Of a stretch of 64,000 nt of DNA, positions 54,250 through 64,000 are shown in pieces. The DNA is from Nigrospora sphaerica. Its lineage: Eukaryota; Ascomycota; Sordariomycetes; Amphisphaeriales; Apiosporaceae. Position 1 is the first letter of the stretch, and every line of letters begins with the position of its first letter. The stretch is from positions 2,294,001 through 2,358,000 of the forward strand of contig JAGVVL010000022.1 in the NCBI GenBank assembly GCA_018287875.1, read 5' to 3'. The notes under the pieces are model-generated. The model was not told the origin of the DNA. It searched no databases and saw nothing but the letters and a program-made list of their open reading frames with translations. Both the position numbers and the translations under genes were made by a program.

Positions 54250-55698
54250 AGTCGGTCCCCGGGCCAGGCGGAGATGCCCCGGTTCAGGCGGTGGCCAGAG
54301 GACAAAAATAAGTGGCGCCGGCGAGTCGTTCAGGCAGGTCGCTTTTGGCCCAACCCGTACACCGCAATGCCGGGATGGTATTGTTGCCGCTTGGCCCTTG
54401 TCTTAGAGCCTATAGATGATATTGTAGGCAACAGCCACTTCGCCGAGAGGAGTGCATGATGCGTCCATGTCAAGTACGGGAATTGAAAGGAGGGGATCCA
54501 CGTATGTCGGCTGTGACACCAAGGCAGTGTGGGTGGTGATACGGATGACAGGGGGTCTTAATTAAGTAATCAGGTATACCACGTAACTCCCTTCCATTAC
54601 ATATCCGGTGCTTACTTGGGCAGCGACTTAGTTCTTCTTTTTTAAACCAGCTTTGTCAGAGGTTTGTCAACTTTCTCCCCTCTTCTGTAGGCTGTGCAAA
54701 CAGGGTTTGTAGCACTGCTTTGAACAAAAAGGGGCGACAGGACTGGACAGTTGGTCGAGAGAAATGAGCTGGGATACTTGACCTACCGACATTGCCGCTC
54801 ACCCGCACAATGTCTATTCATACAGGGGCAAGGGATACTTTGCGCTTTCTGTGAATGCGAATTTCACACTGCTTCACCGCCAGTAGTTCATGCCCCGGAT
54901 GTCCACTAGTAGTTATAGTGACAGCTCAGTGCCATACCAGCACGGTTGAAAGGGAGGCAATGAGTACTTTCATAGTGACAAGGGCTCAGTGCGGCGTGTC
55001 TTTCGCCAGCGGAGTTGGCCCCTGGATAGCTAGTAGGGTGTGCCTGCAGGGTCCTTTGGTAACACTACCGGGAACACTGTGATAAGTCTCTCTCACTCAC
55101 GTTCCCGGTGCGGGTCCGGACTGCGCCGCCCTTCTCCGTCCGGGGCGCCGTCCCGTCCCGGTGCTGCTCCCCCCTCGCGGGTCCGGTCCCATCCCTTCGC
55201 TTCTCGAAAAGAAAAAAAGACCCGAACACTCAATTGGTGTCCCGGTGAGCACTGACCGGCCTCTCTACCTGAAAAAAAAAACCCACAGTTTCTCCAGGTC
55301 ATACTGGGCTGGATCCAAGAATTGTTCCATTCTTCAGTATTTTCTGTCCTCGCCTCTTTCGCCCTCGGCTCGCTTCCTGGAACGAGGATTCGTAACGCAG
55401 CTCACGAGAGGGAACTTGGTCTCCTGTACCGCCCCTTCGTCGCATACCCTCTTTCTTGCTGCCTCCTGCTTCGTTGGTGCTCTCGCCGTTTGTATCCGGG
55501 CTGTGAACGTCTTCTCGCCCCCCAAACCCCCGCGAGCATGCTCCTACTGCTGTAGGTTTCTGTGCAGGTTGGTTTTCCCGCCGCCGACTCTCTTCTTCCT
55601 CCCCCCTCCCCGGCCACGCGCTAGAGCCGCCGTAAGGCTCCCGCCCCACGAGATTTCTCGTCATTCACCCGAGGCCAGACCGCCGGCAGTCAGCCCCA
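54250..55698. other. Intergenic region, no gene seen
   Basis: This 1.45-kb region lies between two + strand genes. Its first 800 bp are AT-richer with no frame of note. From 55.1 kb the + strand is CT-rich, consistent with the promoter and leader of the next gene. Confidence 0.5.
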
Positions 55699-57365
55699 AT
55701 GCCGGAGAAGGGCGCCTCGTCCGCGGCGGCGGCGGAGACTCCCCGCACGCACCAGCGCCGCCGGTCCCTCGGTCGCCTCGGCCTGGCCCTGGCCGTCGCT
55801 CGTTTCTCCCTTCCGCTCGGCGGCACGAGACGGCGAGGATCCTCAAGCGTCCCGACAGCCGAGGACGATGCCGTCGCATCGCCAGCGGCCCCGGGAGAAG
55901 CCGACGAAGAGGACGGGGAGGAGCAGGAGCGCCGAAGGCTCGCCCCCACCCGCTGGCACACCGAGGAGGGCGACTTCTTCGTCTCGAGCGTCCCGGCCCC
56001 GCCCACCGCGCATTCGCAGCCCGAGCGCCGTCCGGCCGGTGGCGGTTGGTCGCCTGCGCCGCGTCCCGCCACGCCGACGCCCGAGTATGCCATGTCCGGG
56101 GGTCGATCGCCGGCCCGCCCTCGCGTCACGCCGAGCATCCCGGCCGAAGAAGCCCTGGCTCCCATCTCGAAGAACGGGGGCTGCTCGGTAAGTTCTGGTG
56201 TCGCCCCGTTGCACCCGAGCATGGCCGTCACAGCGCTGACGGCGAGTTCGCCCAGACCACGCTCGTTACGGAGTCCCCCGAGCGCCGCAACGGTGCGCCG
56301 ACCCCGAGCACCCGGGAACGGAAAGGCAAGCTTCAGAAAGCCCAGGACAAGAAGGCCAGGACTCAGCTAGACGGAACTTCGAAAGACCGGCTTTGGAGAA
56401 GTGCGAGCAAGCGGGGCAGTGGCAGCTCATCTGTAGCAGCACCAGCAGCACCAGCAGCAACCGGACCAGTCCGCGGTGGTGGTGCCGACGGCGACGACAA
56501 CGACGAGACTGTGCAACCGATTCCGGACCTGCCCGGGCGGCGCGACCCCCAGATGGGTGCCGAGGTCCCGCCGGCCGCGGGTGGCCTGGCGGTGCGCTCG
56601 GCGACGGACACGCACCTGCTCGCGGCGACGCGGCCGTCGCGGCCGAGCCGTGGCCTCTTGGCGGGATAGCGAACCGACGATGAGCCCCGGTCGTCCGCCG
56701 CCGCCGCCGCCGCCGCCAGCCGCCACCGCGATACCCCGACCCCGGCCCCAACGGCGACGGTGGTGGCCGCCGCCAGCGCCGTCCTCAGCCTGCAGGAGTG
56801 CTACGACCGGTGCGCGGGGCGCGGCAGCCGGGTGCGCGAGCGCGAGCGCTTCACGGGGCCGGGTCCGCGCGGCACCGTCGTCACGGTGCGCAGCAACCCT
56901 TGGACGAGCCTGCCGGGCGCGCTGACGCACTGGCGCGACGCCGACGGCCTGTGGCACAGCCTCGGCGCGAGCCGCGCTCACCCGCTGGGCGACCCGGACC
57001 TGTGGCCCAGCTACGCCTCGGGCGGCCGCCTCGTGCAGCAGCAGCAGCAGCAGCTGAGCCACCAAACCGACGACGATGGCGGCCACGGCGACAACCGCGG
57101 CCGGGACACTGACAGCGGCTTGGGATTCAGATCCGCCACCACCGGCGCCATGCATACCGCGGCCCGTTTCGACCCCATGCCCGCTCCCATGCCTCCCTTC
57201 CCTGCGCCGGCCCGGCCCTTACCGGAGCCGCCAGTGGCCACGGCCCAATCGGCTCGAACCCGCCGCACCAACCCGGACCGGGACCGGAGCCGCTGCTACC
57301 GTCCCGCCAGAACCCTCTTCCCGACCATCCCCGAAGATCAAGCTCTTGGGAACAGAGGGATTTGA
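55699..57365 (+). CDS. Unrecognised low-complexity protein (three-exon model)
   Basis: I do not recognise this protein. The model 55699..56187, 56247..56591 and 56670..57365 gives 509 residues. The first intron (59 bp, GTAAGT...GCGAG) restores frame cleanly. The second (78 bp, GTGCGC...GATAG) is in frame and removes the only stop (TAG 56667-56669) separating two long frames in the same phase. The N-terminus is Arg/Ala/Ser-rich, with an acidic EADEEDGEEQERRR patch. The middle has a Lys-rich helix (RERKGKLQKAQDKKARTQ). The best-ordered part is in exon 3 (LQECYDRCAGRGSRVRERER, then TVVTVRSNPWTSLPGALTHW). A Q7 run follows RLV, then a Pro/Met-rich tail. Splice sites are unproven; the stop could instead end a shorter protein at 56669. 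Confidence 0.5.
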
Positions 57366-57758
57366 GCCGGTACTGGTGCTTCTCACACATCGCCTCGCAC
57401 GTCTGATTTTGTTGCGACACATGGACACAAGAGACGAAAAAGCCCCTCGTCGCGGCGGACGAGAGCTACGGAAAGTTGGGCGGCTAGAGAAAGTCTTCAA
57501 TATCGCCAAAATAGACGACTTTGTTTTCATCTGGTTCCCGCTTCCTTCGCCTTGCTTGCGCCAAGGGACCAAGACCGATCCTGTCTAGGGGTAACGCCTC
57601 GACCCCGTGGTCCGCACGGCGTTCTGCCTACTGTTCAAGTACCTCGAGTGACTAACGTATGGGAGACCGGCATAGTCACAGACAGCCTCAATAGCATTCT
57701 GGAAACCAAAGCTCCCAATTGCCAGCTTCCGTTAATTGCGAGTCGCTCCCGCTACACT
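57366..57758. other. Convergent 3' spacer
   Basis: A 393-bp spacer between the orphan gene and AP-1 gamma. Nothing recognised. Confidence 0.55.
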
Positions 57759-60525
57759 TCACGATGGCTCGGTCCAGTTCACTTGATCGTTGACTTGTCC
57801 CGCTGACGGGTGTACGTATCCGATTTTCAGTCGTAATCGCAGCGGCTGCACGTTGTCGTCAGTAACAAGAGCGTATGCATGAATGAGGGAACTGTGAATT
57901 GCTCACCGGCTTGCTGCCCGTAACCATCATTTTCTGTGTGGCCTCGCCGCCCGCCGGAATCTCTGCGTTCGAGATGGTTTGTATGTTGATCTTCTGCGTT
58001 TTCGGCACGGCCGCCTGCAACGTGACATTGGAGAGGGGGCCACCCGACGAGTTCCGGTACCAAGCCAGAATCTGGGTGGCGCCACCGGCATTGCGCTGCA
58101 GCTGCAGTGTCATATTCAAGCCGTTTGCATTGTAGCAGGGAAGAACGGGGGGGGGCTGAGACGGGGCTGGTGACTGGGGCGCCGGGCTTCCCAGGCCGCC
58201 CAGGATGTCCAGATCCGAACTGGCCGGCGCCGCCGTGGGGCCGGCGCCCGGCGCAGGCGAGCCAGACGGGCCCTGGGAGAACAAGTCCATGATGGAGGAC
58301 ACGTTGGATGGCGGGGGCGCAGGCGAGCCGGCCGAGGGAGCCGGCGAGGAGCTGCCGCCCAAGATGTCGGCGAGGAGATCCGTGTTGGTCGGCCCGCCGT
58401 CAGTCGGCGACGACACCGGCATGCTGGTCGGGTCGCCCATAAGATCCAACAAGTCCTGGTCTGTCGTGGGCTTGGCCACCAGCTTCGACCGCCGGTTGGC
58501 CGCCTTCTTCGTCTTGGCCGACGCCTCGCCCAGTACGCGCGACGACTCGCGAATCTGTGGCGGCGGCATCTTCTCCAGGACGCCCCGGCGGATCTCATCG
58601 TAGGCAAACAGGTTCCCATACTCGACCGCTCTCTGCTGGACCTCGACATCCAAGCTGGTCGAGTGATGTTGGATGAGGCGCCGCACCCTCTCCACCTGGG
58701 CCGCATCTGAGAGGCGCGTGCTGAGCTTGACCAAAGCCGTTACGATGTACTCGGTGGACACCTGCGTGGCCGAGCTGCTGTTCAGGATGGTTGAGAACAG
58801 GTCGACGATCTCGTGCTCCTTGACCTCGGAGACAAGCTCCTCCTCCTCGTACTGGCCACCCCGCAGCAGCATGTCGCCAAACTCGCCGATGCACCACGCG
58901 CCGGCCTGGGTCAGACTCTCCTGCGTAATGTCCTTTTTCAGGTTGAGGTACAGCTTTTGTACCGCGTACGTCTGGAGCTCGGGCGTCGTGGCCACCAGAC
59001 GGATGAACGAGGACATGATGGGCTCTTTGACGTAGTTGCCGGCGAGCGTGAGCACGCGCAACATGGTGTCGACGTGCCACCGCTTGTTGGGGGCAAACTT
59101 GTCGGCGGCAAGACCAATCTGTGTCGTCATGGTGGGCTTGAACTCGTTGTCGGCAACCTCGAGGAAGGCCAGCAGCTCGCGGATGAGAATGCGGACGTTG
59201 CTCTCGTTGACGAGGGTGAAACTGAGGTCCAAGGCCCTCCGGCGAATGCTGATATCGGGGTCCCGCAAACAGTCGAGAATGGTGCTGCGATGGCGCTGCA
59301 CGGCATTGGGCTCGATGGCTACCACTTTTATCAGCGTGTTCAGGGCCACGTAGCGAATGTTGTTGTCGCGGTTCGAGAGGAACTTTCCCAAGATATTGAC
59401 GCCGAGAACGCGGAGACCCGAGTCGGCGTCGATATCCAGGATGGTGCGCACGGCTTCGTAGAGAATCGAGTTGCCCACGTTCTTGGTCGAGTCCGTGTTG
59501 GTCGCCACCTGGGCGAGGATGTCGTTGATCTGCTCGGTGCCTTCGGGGTCGCCGCGCACGAGCACGCGCAGCAGCCGGAGGATCTTGACTTGCAGGAAGG
59601 GGTCGGTGATGCCCGTGACGTCGTGCTCGGGCGCGTAGCCCGAGGTGGCGAGGCCCTTCAGCGTTCTCACGAGCACGGGGACGAACTGCTTGTACTTGTC
59701 GACGATGCCCTCCTCGCCGCCCTCTTCCTCGTCGGCCTCGCACATGCTGGTGACCAGGGTGAGACCGCACAGCAGAACGCCGTGGTTCCTGTCGGACAGC
59801 AGGGCGGCGGCCTTCTCGACGAAGTGCTCCTGCAGGTCGGGCACCTTGTTACATATCCTCATGGCGCAGAGGGCCGCCTTTCGCCGGATGTAGGGGTTCG
59901 CTGTCGATATCAGCTTCTCGATCTCGGCGAACAGGTCCCGAGACATTTCGACCGAGGCAATGTTGCCAAGGGTGGCCAGCGCAAGGCCGACGACATATTG
60001 GTTCGAGTGGCCTAGATCGTTCTGCAGGGAGTTGGTCACGAGGGTCAGGACCTCCTGGTTCTCGTCGAGAAGGAGACTGGTGGCCAGATGGCCCAGGCGC
60101 TTGTCGGCGAAGCGTGGCGACGCCAGGAGCTTGATGCATTCGATCTGGCCAAAGTGGGTTCGCTCGCCGAGGGTGAAGAGGTAGAGGAGCTTGGCCACGT
60201 TGTTACGCCTGGGACAGCGGTCAGCGGTCACGGTCAGCAAGTGGTCCGTCCCCCTTTCTCGTCCCCCGTTGTCGTCGTCGTCGTCGTCGTCGTTGCCGTC
60301 TTCGTCTTCGTCCTTGTCGGGGCTCGTCCTTCTCGGCCGTGCTCGCGGACGGGGAAGGGGGGGATGGTCGGGGCAGTGGGCGCAGGCCTACCGGACGTTG
60401 TGATCGCCGCTCTCCTCCCGGAAGCTGGCACGGATGGAGGCGCTCTCCTTCTGAATGACGGCGCGCTCGTCGGCGATGGTTTTGGCGGCCCGCACATTGC
60501 GGATGAATTGCTTCACTGGCGGCAT
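57759..60525 (-). CDS. APL4: AP-1 adaptor complex gamma subunit
   Basis: Large clathrin-adaptor subunit sorting cargo between the trans-Golgi network and endosomes. Exons 60525..60392, 60208..57907 and 57845..57759; the product is 840 residues. Exon 1 gives VKQFIRNVRAAKTIADERAV and DHNVR, joined to RNNVAKLLYLFTLGERTHFGQ, the gamma-adaptin signature. The alpha-solenoid trunk runs to about residue 590, with NPYIRRKAALCAMRI and DPDISIRRRALDLSF. A Pro/Ser/Ala-rich hinge contains DLLDLMGDP, a clathrin-box-like motif. The gamma ear begins PPVLPCYNANGLNMTLQLQRN and is completed only by the final 87-nt exon (LRLRLKIGYVHPSAGQVNDQ and on to TEPS). The first intron is 183 bp and carries a GTC/GAC trinucleotide repeat. 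Confidence 0.95.
60269..60306. repeat. Trinucleotide (GTC)n tract in AP-1 gamma intron 1
   Basis: About eight consecutive GTC/TCG units, followed by interrupted TTCGTC units, within the 183-bp intron. Confidence 0.75.
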
Positions 60526-61526
60526 GTGGTGGTCAGCGGGATGCTGTCGAAGGCGAGTGGCCAGATCAGGGCTGAAGCTGAGCCGTAGGCAGGGCAGCCA
60601 GACGTACAGGAGCTCATCTCGACGGACTGCGAGGCCCTTCAAGGGCCGACGGCTTCCAAGGGTCACGGCCAAAGAGACGAAGACGTATCACGGGAATGCG
60701 TGGGCCGGACACGCGCGCGGAGAGCGGATTGGGTATGGGGGGGGGGGGTATGAACGATGGTGGTTGTCTGTCCATGGGAGGCCCAGCGGTCGTGGTCAAA
60801 CTGTCCGTTCCCCTTGATGTCGATGCGCTATGCTGCTGTCGACGCTGGCCCCACTAGCTTGTCAGGGAGCGACATGGGCTGGAGCCACCTAAACAGTCGC
60901 TTCCAAATGGACGCTTCACTGGCCCACAACCGAAAGCTTGATCCCGAGACTGGAGGGGGGAACGGGCGCAAAGGGATGTGGATGTGCTGTATGTAATGTC
61001 GGTAATGTTCATGTAGCTAACTATGTGCTTACCATTGGAAACGAAGTTGATACCACCTAGGATATTTCCCCTGGAGATGGGAGCTTCTTCTTAGTACATG
61101 GATGGGTATTGACGGGGACAGCGGGTGACTGACAGTAAGCCGCCCATCTCGTAGGCCTTTAGTACGCAACGTGCACGCTTCCTACCTGGGCGGCACCGGT
61201 ATATCAGACGGAGAACGAACTCGATAAAGCTGAATTGCGGCGCATTATAGCTTGACACACCTCGCGCCGGGGAACCTGAAAAAAATCAAAATAAAAAAAA
61301 AAGCCTCTCTCTTCATCTAATTACAGGCTCAAAGTGCGCTTAGCGACCACCAAAAAATGTATTAGTATCCGGTGAGAGATAGAACAAGAAACCCGTAAGG
61401 ACTGATGCGCCGACGATACGTGGCGCATCACCCGTCCTTTTACCACGTCCTAGCACCCGTCGTTCCATCCCGTACGGTCCTCATGGGAAACAGACCGCCC
61501 CCTCCCCTCGGACCCCCGGGGCCGCG
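60526..61526. other. Intergenic region between two minus-strand genes
   Basis: A 1-kb stretch carrying the AP-1 gamma promoter and the lipase 3' end. It includes a G-run near 60738-60747 and A-rich sequence at about 61278-61302. No gene is recognised. Confidence 0.55.
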
Positions 61527-62511
61527 TTACAGCTTCGCCTCAGGGGCACCGGCCGGCGCCTTGTCGCACCTCGCCAGGATCCAGTCGACGACGTCTTGGT
61601 AGAAAGCCTCCTTGCCGGGGTCGGCGTGCAGCTGGTGGTAGAAGCCCTCGTAGCGCTTGAAGGTGCCGTCCTCGAGGCTCTGGCGGTCGAACCAGGCCTT
61701 GGACTTGTCGAAGCTGCACACGAGGTCGGCGTCCCCGTGCATGAGCACGAGGCTGCGGACCTGGGGCAGCAGCCGGCTCTTGCCCTTGGACAGGACCTCG
61801 GTACGGTCCAGCATTGACGCCAGGCCCTCGAGCGTGCCCGTGTTGTGCATCAGCTTGTCCTCGCGGATGCTCTGCTGCACCTGCGGGTCGCGCACCACGT
61901 GCTCCGGCGGGATCGGCCGCGTCAGGTGCATGTGCGGCAGCACCTTGCCCGCCAGCCGCCCGCTGACCACGAGCAGCCAGCTCGGCTCCTCGGTCGGCGT
62001 GAAGCCGATGAAGGGCGACTCGAGGATCCAGCCGCGGACCTGCGCCACAAGCTCGGCGTAGGCCGGGTCGCTGGCCAGCGTCGCCGCCTCGCCGCCCCCC
62101 ATCGAGTGGCCCAGCACGAACACGGGCACCTCGGACGGCAGCTGCGAGCGGATGAAAGCCGCCACGTCCGCTGTCACCGTCGGCGTCGGCCCCGTCAGTC
62201 CTCGCTCGGCCGGCTTCCTGACACTGCGACCCCAGCCTCGCTGGTCGAATCCGTAGACGGCAACGCCGGCACGGGCGAGCGTGGGAAACAAGTCGTAGTA
62301 CCGTCCAATGTGGTCACTGAAGCCGTGCACCATGATCAACTTCGCCTTCGGCGGTCCATCGGGCTACATCCGCCGTGTCAGTCGTCGTCGGGCGCGATTC
62401 CTCGGGGAATCAGGGGGGAGAGCCACGCACCAGCCATGTTTTAGTGTACAGCTCCGCCTCGCCGAGCCGCGCATCCCCGACCTTGAAGACGCCTTCGGAT
62501 TCCGACACCAT
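61527..62511 (-). CDS. Monoacylglycerol lipase (Yju3-like)
   Basis: Alpha/beta-hydrolase that splits monoacylglycerols into glycerol and fatty acid, typically on lipid droplets or membranes. Exons 62511..62431 and 62363..61527 flank a 67-bp GTGCGT...TGTAG intron; the product is 305 residues. The N-terminus MVSESEGVFKVGDARLGEAE leads into YTKTWLPDGPPKAKLIMVHG, whose HG is the oxyanion motif. The nucleophile elbow GHSMGG puts the catalytic Ser at 114; the expected acid is Asp240 (HGDAD) and the base His270 (GFYHQLH). These positions match human MGLL spacing. No signal peptide or membrane segment is seen. Confidence 0.93.
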
Positions 62512-63551
62512 CGTTGCCAGGTAAAGTCAGCAACCCAGCTGGTACAGTCGGGTCCGCGTACAAAAGGAAGACGGGAAAAGGCGTCGGCCGGGTCTTTGTA
62601 TTGGGACAGACGGCACGGGATCGATAGGTGGCAGCGCTTGGACGTGAAGGTCTTAATTAATACTCCGTACCGCCTTTGCGACCGAATGGGTAAGGATGCA
62701 GGTGGGTCGGGCCTTGACGCGCAACTTCTACAGACGAGGTGCGCACTCGGTTGTATAGATTCCCTAAGCGCCTGGCTGGACCAAAGTGGCGCTTTGAGAT
62801 AGAAGGGAGAACTACAAAGACTGAGCGAGGACCACCCGGCCCGGCCGCGGTCGTAATTCTTTCCTGCATACTACGTACAAGCCTGGTGACGCCTGGCAGA
62901 CGCGACGCTGGTGAGATGCCGAGGCTCGGAATCCATGATTGGCCAGAATACGTCAGTCAGGCTTCGACTCTCGGCACGGACAACTCCGCAAATGGGGCCC
63001 TCACATGTATATTCATTCAGCTCCTGCCCGTGCCTGTGCTGCAGCAGGCCAAGGCATTTCAAGGCTCTGCCTTGGCTGCGAAAGTCGTGCGCCGAGGATG
63101 TCTATTGGCTCCTTCTCGACAACCTCTCGACTCTTGACGCGCTTCATTCAGGGTAGCTTCGCGATTCCCCACGCGCGTCCCTATAGGGTGGCTCGATTCC
63201 GACCAGGTGCACACAAACGGTACTGCCGGCTCAGCCGTGGCCGTCCTCTGCCTCAGCCGCAGTGCCAGTGCGGCACCCGACCACGAAGCATACTGCACTT
63301 CCTGCGTCTCCGAGCCAGTCTGACTGCCGGCCAGTACCGGCCGTCTTGTCCCGTATGAGCCATAGTAGGTGGTTGCCAAGCGGAGAGGCATTATGTATAT
63401 ACTGTACAAGCCGGTCAAATAACTCGCTTCCTTCTTCTATGTCCCTCCCTCTAGATCCCCCTTACCTTACATTGACAACATCGGCGCTCTCAGTTCGGCA
63501 AGAAACGCGACCAAGCCGCCGCACCAATAAAACAGTGGTATATCAACCTCA
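62512..63551. other. Intergenic region, no gene seen
   Basis: A 1.04-kb region between the lipase start and the ABC-transporter stop. Short unrecognised frames only. It should contain the lipase promoter and the transporter 3' end. Confidence 0.55.
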
Positions 63552-64000
63552 TTAGCCGCGTGTCTTCCGCTCCACCACCTCCTCTTCTGCCGGTGTTGTC
63601 GTCTCCTCGTCCTCCTCGAGGTCGTCTTGGATCTCCTCTTGCTCCATGAGCTGAGGGTCCTCCTTCCTGGGATGCGTCTGCGGTGCCTCATTCCCCCCGT
63701 GCATCTGCCACTCCATCAACTTGCTAAAGGCGCTGTTCTTATCGGCACTAAGCTCCGCGTAGGACCCAACCTCGGCCACTGTGCCCTCGCTGGATAGCAC
63801 AATGATCTTTTCGGAGCGTTTGATGGTCGACAGCCGGTGTGCAATAGAGATGGTGGTGCTACGGCCCTGCAGCAAAGCTGCCAGAGCACTGTTGACCAGC
63901 GTCTCCGACTCGGCGTCGAGCGCAGACGTGGCTTCGTCCAGAATGAGGATATCAGGGTCTTTTAGGAGAGCCCGGGCGATGGCGATGCGCTGTTTCTGAC
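63552..64000 (-). CDS. ABC half-transporter, C-terminal part (MDL1/ABCB-type), cut by window edge
   Basis: Only the last 148 residues are inside the window; the gene continues past base 64000. The visible part is the end of a nucleotide-binding domain: [20 protein letters not shown] just after the LSGG signature, Walker B with DEATSALD, then the switch His in [12 protein letters not shown] and [13 protein letters not shown]. The tail is acidic and ends EVVERKTRG. Close resemblance to mitochondrial peptide exporters of the Mdl1/ABCB10 group suggests an inner-membrane half-transporter. With the membrane domain out of view, other ABCB half-transporters remain possible. No intron is seen in this part. 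Confidence 0.85.
   Translation of the reverse strand, partial: QKQRIAIARALLKDPDILILDEATSALDAESETLVNSALAALLQGRSTTISIAHRLSTIKRSEKIIVLSSEGTVAEVGSYAELSADKNSAFSKLMEWQMHGGNEAPQTHPRKEDPQLMEQEEIQDDLEEDEETTTPAEEEVVERKTRG

Noticed and set aside
56667..56669. In-frame stop read as evidence of a pseudogene
   Set aside because: The stop coincides with a possible 3' splice site of a frame-preserving intron, so a broken gene is not required.
1..64000. CRISPR array, transposon, prophage, telomere repeat or biosynthetic cluster
   Set aside because: No regularly spaced repeats, transposase or reverse-transcriptase motifs, TTAGGG arrays or PKS/NRPS-type genes were seen; the genes are fungal housekeeping genes.

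Overview
The window is a GC-rich chromosome segment of a filamentous ascomycete (Pezizomycotina, most likely Sordariomycetes). The evidence is eukaryotic genes split by short GT-AG introns (about 50-200 bp) with CTAAC-like branch points, pyrimidine-rich leaders, and protein sets typical of fungi (ERG2, VPS1, YIH1, YTM1, VHC1, AVT-type transporter, POP8). I see no rRNA, tRNA, CRISPR array, transposon or secondary-metabolite cluster. Species cannot be fixed from the sequence alone.

Layout, left to right. 0.4-5 kb: sterol isomerase ERG2 (-), exosome cofactor CSL4 (+), and a Sec2-type Rab exchange factor (+) whose reading frame changes without a clean intron. 6.7-9.1 kb: acetoacetyl-CoA synthetase. 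12.3-14.7 kb: a GID7/WDR26-like LisH-CTLH-WD40 protein. 16.9-19.3 kb: dynamin VPS1. 19.9-23 kb: an alpha-methylacyl-CoA racemase-like protein (-) and YIH1/IMPACT (-). 23.7-27.4 kb: phosphatase PP5/PPT1 (+), POP8-like (-), SPT4 (+). 27.8-33.6 kb: a disordered protein of unknown function (-) with a very long CT-rich leader, then a vacuolar amino-acid transporter (-). 36.4-40.5 kb: cation-chloride cotransporter (+). 41.2-49.9 kb: a dense run of RNA and DNA metabolism genes: RPB11 (+), LSM5 (-, six exons for 86 residues), a WRN-type exonuclease with a RecQ-like helix-turn-helix tail (+), YTM1 (-) and DNA polymerase delta subunit 2 (+). 50.3-57.4 kb: F-box-like protein (-), OXNAD1-like reductase (+), and an unrecognised low-complexity protein (+). 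57.8-62.5 kb: AP-1 gamma-adaptin (-) and monoacylglycerol lipase (-). The right edge cuts a mitochondrial-type ABC half-transporter (-).

Functionally this is a housekeeping neighbourhood rather than an accessory island. Two themes recur: RNA synthesis and processing (CSL4, POP8, SPT4, RPB11, LSM5, YTM1, the exonuclease) and membrane traffic or transport (Sec2-like, VPS1, AP-1 gamma, AVT, VHC1). Many genes are arranged as divergent pairs sharing a promoter. Exon boundaries were worked out by hand from splice sites, frame continuity and recalled family conservation; total coding lengths are multiples of three in every model except the Sec2-like gene. No clear new biological system was found. 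The most interesting items are the exonuclease/HTH architecture, the Sec2-like frame change, the missing ATG of the GID7-like gene, two orphan proteins, and several unusual introns.
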